Part shown: one piece after another, positions 59,256 through 64,000 of the stretch | Layout: every line of letters starts with the position of its first letter | Numbering within the stretch: the first letter of the stretch is position 1 | Assembly: GCF_000091045.1 (NCBI RefSeq) | Contig: NC_006691.1 | Location: 380,121 to 444,120 of the forward strand | Length of the DNA stretch: 64,000 nt | Direction: 5' to 3' | Origin: Cryptococcus deneoformans JEC21 | Taxonomy: Eukaryota; Basidiomycota; Tremellomycetes; Tremellales; Cryptococcaceae | The notes under the pieces: model-generated | Databases searched by the model: none | What the model saw: the letters and a program-made list of their open reading frames with translations, nothing else | What the model was told of the DNA's origin: nothing | Made by a program: the position numbers and the translations under genes

Positions 59256-59407
59256 AGAACAACTCAGGCATAGTGAACGGACAAAAATGTGGTGTTGATG
59301 CGACACAAACAAAGATTTGATCGAGAAAAAGAGGCCTGTGCTGAAAAAAATTCGTGCAAAAACGTCGCAAAAATACAGGAATAATATTTGTCCGATCGAC
59401 CTGCCAT
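59256..59407 (-). repeat. Right terminal inverted repeat
   Basis: Inverted copy of 56968-57120, starting outward at ATGGCAG on the minus strand (59407 downward). Five of seven differences from the left arm are T where the left arm has C, reading on the minus strand. Confidence 0.9.
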
Positions 59408-59701
59408 AATTATTGTACAATTATATTAAGTAATCAGGTGCTTAACGGTCATCCACGGTCGTTTGTGACTTTTGAATGAGGAGCAACGGGATGCATCCAT
59501 GGAACAGCGGCGGACGTGCAACAGATATACGATAACAAGAACGAAGCAGGAGCAAAAAGAAAAAAGAAGAGTCTATCGGAGGCAGTTCCAGGCACCGAAT
59601 TAGTCGACAGCCGCAAGTCACGTAAGCGACTGGACGAGCATTCAAATAATAAATACGTCGATCTCCATTTTGTTTTGATAATTGAGACAGTCAATTCCAC
59701 C

Positions 59702-62700
59702 ATGCTCAAGGACATTGTAGAACGAACATCTTCCCCTGCAGAGGCTCCGAAAGCCCCGGCACCTAGCTCTACCGGCTTCCCCGTCGCCGTTCATCGCTCT
59801 CAGCGACCATCTGCGTTTGCACGAGCCCGAAGGGCACAACAAGCTTTGAAAGAAGAAGGAAAGCAGGAGATAGGCTATGGAAAGGCTGTAGATACCGTCC
59901 CAACTGTACAGGCTGCAGGACCTGCATCTGCTTCAAGCATGACAGAATGGGAAGAGGTAAAGAGACAAGTGCAAGGAGATAATTCAAAGAGAGTACAGAA
60001 TATGAGTCAGCAAGAGCGAGAACAGGAGATCGAGGAACTTAGGGAGAGACTAGGCGACAAGACTTTGGATCTTTTGAGGAAAAGGGCTGAGGCTCGTCAG
60101 TCAAAGCGCAATCTTCTAGATGTCCCCAAAAGCGAACTGTCATCTATCGACTTGGAGCAGCCTTTCAATGCAAATATCACACAGAAGATTTTGCAGGATG
60201 TCTCAGAGGAGAATACAAGGCGGGTCGACTTAATGAGCTTCGAAGAAAGGGAGCAAGAGACGGAGGAGCTAAGGGAAAGGTTTGGAGATAAGATCATGGA
60301 AGCTTTGAGAAGAAGGGCCGAGGTAAAGTTAACAGAAGGGAAGAGCAACGTCGTGGAACGCTCAGTGAAGCCCGATGTCCCTGCTTCATCGAGTACGTCT
60401 GTTTATATCATATAATTCTCTTTGAAAGCTTAACCTGTGGCAGGTATATTATCGAACTCCCAGGACGACGACACGAACCTCGACATTCTTAAAGCCAAAT
60501 ACTTCCCTACCCTTCCCTCAGAGCCATCGAAACTTGAGTGGCTGCAACCCATATCTGCGCCTTCAAGCGACAAGTCGATTAGGTTTGACCTTTCTGGAAA
60601 AGTACTTTCTGCCAAAGATACAGCATCTCTTCCCACCCATCTGGGCTTACATCATCATGGAGAATCACCCGACTTAGCTGGCTATACTTTCCAGGATATA
60701 TTATATCTCTGTCGATCAACAGTACCGAGTCAGCGTATAACCATGATGGGTGTACTCAGCCGGATCCTAGGAAGATTACACAATGGGGAATTGGACCAAG
60801 CTGTCCAGACTGAGTGCGATGAAACGCAGGTTGTCCAGAAAGCTATCGAACTTGGCGTAGAAGTGCTTGCTGGTTTGACAAGAGGAGCAGGTGTGATTCG
60901 AGCAAGCGTGGAGCTCCTGTTCGAAGCATTATGCGGCCCTTCATGGGTATTTCCTGACGATTCCATCAATGCCGACAATATCTATCAACCATTTATCCAG
61001 CCACTTATGACGGCCCAGAGCGACCCAACTGGGATTGCTTCCATACCATTTGAAGATGTACTTCCTCGCCTCACTGAGCTACTTTCCATACCTGATGCTC
61101 TTCCCATAATGACCACCAACCAGTTGCTGCTCATTCTTCGACGCGCTACTCTTTTGTCAAGCGACCTTTGCGAAACCATCTGTCCCATTGTACCGGCCAT
61201 TCTCAAGCATCACGTCACCCAAAGATCTTGGCCACCAAAAGGCGATAACCGACCGAATGTGGAAGGATTGGCTCTTTTGAGGGACATCACGGCAAGCTCA
61301 CGGGCTTGTGCGGAAGACCTTCTGAGTCAGAGAGTTTATGAGTCTACTCTCAAATTCGTTATATCTGCCACTTGGAGCGAAGGGAATGACGTCAACAAGC
61401 AAGAGGTTGCTCATAGCCTGGCGTTGGAAGTTTTGCGAATTTACGCCATTCTTGGAAGGTACGGCTTATCAGCTTCGATCGTTGCGTCTAGCTCTGAAGT
61501 ATGGCGTCTCTTTGGGAAGTGGGTCCAGCAGCGTTCCGCCTCTGAGACCATACCGCCGTTGGAAAGTAGTCTTGTCAAGGCCTACTTTGACCTTCTCAAG
61601 ATTTGGGTCACATGTGCCATAGACCCGCATAGAACAACTCCTGAGCATGACATTACCTGGGCTCAGGTTGTGGCACTCGAGTGGATTGATGAGGCTGTAT
61701 CTTCCGTCAAGCAACTGTTGGGTCGGTTAGAACGATTGGAAGAGGTGGCGTCTGCGCTAAATATGTTGGTCAGTTGGGCAACAGGCGCCAAGGTCAATGG
61801 GATAAAGAGCGGTGAAGAAGAAAAGAAGATTATGCTTGCTGGGTTGAAGACTTCAGGTCTGGAAGAAGCCATAGAGTCAATGAGAAGTGGTGGAGAAAAT
61901 GAGACAAGGATACTCTGGTCGGCCGTGAGACTGCACGGCCAGCTGCATTCTGTGGGGGAGCTGTTAAGCAAGGACACACTTGCTGCACTCCAGTTGGCTT
62001 TCTTGGTAACAAATGGGCCGACGGTCCGCTCAGCCACCTATCTTCGGTACGAGCTTCTTCGACTGAGTGTACAGAGCAAGAGTCTCTCCCCTTCAGAATG
62101 GTTGCCCGTTGCTTTGGACTTATTCCTGTCATTCGACGTTGGAGACGAGCCTCTCGCTCTTGATTTGGTCGATGATATTTTGAAAGCAGATTGGTCCAGC
62201 ACAATTCATGTCATAGCCGAGCAATACTCTGCTCTTTCTCATCCCGACAAATTGCAAATACTCCGACCCCTTTTGCATTATACCATCCTGCCCGACGTCG
62301 AAAACGTCGTTGGCCCCTCTCAACCCTCCCATATTTACCTCAAAGCCACATCAACTCTTCGCGCTCCACCAACTTCCCTCGACCTTAATAATATCACCGG
62401 TTTGCCTCTTCAACCCGATTGGCTCTTTTCTCCTCTCAACGAACTCCTTCGTTCTGGCACGTCTATTGCACTTTCCCAAGTGCCGTCCGACTGGAGTGCT
62501 TCTGAGACAGAGATTGTACAGTCAGTCTTGTTTCTGGGTCAATTGCAATGTGCCTCAGCTATGTGGACGGAACGTTTAGGTGGAAGCCGATTGTTGTTCA
62601 ACATGATGAAGGTATTCATGCTCGAGCACGGGCAACAGACACAGACGTCAACAAGCGAAGGAGAGGTGTTCAGGGATAGCCAAGTGGCCAAGGGCATGAA

Positions 62701-63361
62701 CCGACTCATGGAACATCTGACAAACCCCATTGCTATTGCGGAGAAATATCCCTTTGCATCGCTGGAAACTGTTGCCCTTCCTTTCCTTACAGCCGGTGTA
62801 CCCTTCTTCCAGTTCTACACTGATTTCCTTGCTCTGTATGAGGCTATTTCCTTTTCCGACATGATATTCACTCAGCTTCTCCTCCCTCCTCTCGCCATGT
62901 CCTATCCATCTGACTATCGAAAGCTTCTTTGGAATGACCATTCGACTGCACTGAGAGGAATGAGGGTCCGACTACACCAAGTGCCCCTTGAGGACGGGAC
63001 GGGGCTCGACGGCTACTTTGCTCCTAAAGAGACCAGTAATGAAGTCCTCTCTGGGTATGCCCGTGCCCTCACTAGAGGGTGGGTGATTGAGGATCGCAAT
63101 GAGTTCCTTTTCAGGGTAGCTTCACATCATCTGGCCGAGTTGTTTTGGAGGGGGATGGAAGAGGCTAAGGAATCAGATAGAGTGGGTTTGATGGTTGGTA
63201 TCTTATCTACGGGAACAGACGGGTTGGTCAGGAGGTTGTTGGAATGGAATCTTGAAACAAGGGGTGAGGGAGTGGTTGGGCCTGAGGAAAAGCAAAAAAG
63301 GAAAGAGGCGGTTGGCAAGTTAACTGGGACGAAGGGGAGTAAAAGGGTTGAGAGCTTATAA
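59702..63361 (+). CDS. RPAP1: RNA polymerase II-associated protein 1
   Basis: Factor linking Pol II to its assembly and nuclear-import machinery. Two exons (59702-60392, 60444-63361) total 3609 nt, giving 1202 residues, close to the usual RPAP1 size. The start MLKDIVERTSSPAEAPKAPA is chosen over an upstream in-frame ATG (59516) that lies close to the transposon end and lacks family character. RPAP1_N-type segments appear twice in tandem: RVQNMSQQEREQEIEELRER and RVDLMSFEEREQETEELRER, each followed by a GDK helix. The RPAP1_C-type region is THLGLHHHGESPDLAGYTFQ and LYLCRSTVPSQRITMMGVLS. A long helical-repeat C-terminal region of about 850 residues follows, with the coding frame uninterrupted to TAA 63359-63361. 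Confidence 0.93.
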
Positions 63362-64000
63362 TGGTAGCATTGTAATCTGATCTGGTCAGCTGTAAGTAAG
63401 ACGGCCATGCAACCATATGGATTTAAGCTGAACAATAGGCAAGTTATGGTCATCTTTTTAATTCGAACAAACATCACATAGGTTGCAGTGCTCCTCAAGC
63501 ATGTATACGTTATCGTAAATCTCTAATTAAGCATTATCATTATCATTACCACGGGTAGGAGATTCGCGTTTTGCAAGCGTTTGTATCCTTTACTCTTTGA
63601 CTTTCAGATTGGAGTATATCTTGAAAATTTAAAGACCAACCTACCGTACATTCTGTCCAGGAGCTCGCTGCCTTCGTTGAACTCATTTTTTTATGTTAAG
63701 AATACTTACTCTTCAAATCGGCTGATCGTGTCCAGGCCGTTTCTACCATTCGCCTTTCGTTCCGTTTTATTTACAGACATGATAAAAGATTCATTCTGCA
63801 AGTTGCTATAGAGATACAGAGGGTTCGCGGATGTGAGAACTGAAGGACAAATTCACGCCTGGACTCGTAGTGAGCTTTGCGACCAATCGTCATCACGTGT
63901 CTGCTCAGACCCCAGTCCACGTAACCGTCATCGTCGTTTTCGTTGTATCTCCCAGGTTGTAACCTCCCAGAGTGGTGCAGTGGTAGCCGCCTAGTGGCAT
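63362..64000. other. Right-edge intergenic sequence
   Basis: RPAP1 3' UTR and beyond. A 76-codon open frame at 63,581-63,811 lacks domain signal. A CACGTG E-box lies near 63,894. The last 30 bases contain an A-box-like string that might begin a tRNA gene beyond the window, but the visible part does not fold convincingly. Confidence 0.4.

Larger units (their letters stand above)
56968..59407 (+). mobile_element. DNA transposon-like element with DDE integrase-core gene
   Basis: About 2.44 kb bounded by long terminal inverted repeats (56968-57120 and 59256-59407), roughly 95% identical over 153/152 bp with seven substitutions and one indel. The inside holds a single spliced gene for an integrase-core (rve-type) protein. 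There is no reverse transcriptase, gag, protease or direct long terminal repeat, so it is not an LTR retrotransposon. Both ends read ATGGCAG inward, but the outermost base and the target-site duplication could not be fixed: the flanks just outside do not show a clear direct repeat. Most substitutions between the arms are C-to-T on one arm, two of them at CpG. It sits 294 bp upstream of the RPAP1 start. Confidence 0.8.

Noticed and set aside
56968..59407. LTR retrotransposon interpretation of the integrase gene
   Set aside because: Terminal repeats are inverted, not direct, and no reverse transcriptase, RNase H, protease or gag is present.
63966..64000. Possible 5' part of a tRNA (A-box-like TGGTGCAGTGG at the right edge)
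   Set aside because: Only about 35 bases are visible. The D-stem does not pair well and no anticodon position has the required T33 at the correct distance, so I do not call it.
1..64000. CRISPR arrays, prokaryotic operons, ribosome binding sites
   Set aside because: No regularly spaced direct repeats; spliceosomal introns throughout show a eukaryotic nuclear genome.

Overview
The window comes from a Cryptococcus-type basidiomycete yeast nuclear genome (Tremellales, C. neoformans/gattii-like). The evidence is gene-dense eukaryotic DNA in which nearly every gene is cut by many 45-70 bp GT-AG introns, very small exons, short intergenic gaps and best-matching families typical of basidiomycetes. 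The species call is inference. All gene models below were spliced by eye; spans include introns.

Layout. 1-23 kb is mostly housekeeping: a UBE2O-like E2 running off the left edge, a FAM32A-like protein, TIM8, an eIF4E-family protein with a long tail, a microsomal cytochrome P450, an unrecognised fungal protein, CIA2, COX12, an F-BAR/RhoGAP protein, a beta-hydroxyacid dehydrogenase and a 2-oxoglutarate/Fe(II) oxygenase.

23-36 kb looks like a catabolic gene cluster: a hydantoinase/dihydropyrimidinase, a D-carbamoylase-like nitrilase-superfamily amidohydrolase, an amino-acid permease, a Zn2Cys6 regulator and an alpha/beta hydrolase. The oxygenase at 21.6-23.0 kb shares a 299 bp divergent promoter with the hydantoinase. 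Together they predict import and two-step hydrolysis of a cyclic ureide (5-substituted hydantoin or dihydropyrimidine) to a free amino acid, under a local activator and GATA-type nitrogen control.

36-47 kb holds an Och1-like GT32 mannosyltransferase, a 2.5 kb gap, a WOPR-domain (Gti1/Pac2, WOR1/LIV3-like) regulator with an ATG-free leader and a YVC1-like TRP channel. 49-55 kb is a tandem pair of Dal5/ACS-type MFS transporters, followed by a RidA-family deaminase.

At 56,968-59,407 lies a DNA transposon-like element: about 150 bp terminal inverted repeats, roughly 95% identical, flank one spliced gene for a DDE integrase-core protein with a single frameshift in a GA run. It lies 294 bp upstream of RPAP1 (RNA polymerase II-associated protein 1), which ends at 63,361. 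A recurring theme is micro-exons of 4-12 nt, found in TIM8, COX12, the Zn2Cys6 regulator and both MFS genes.
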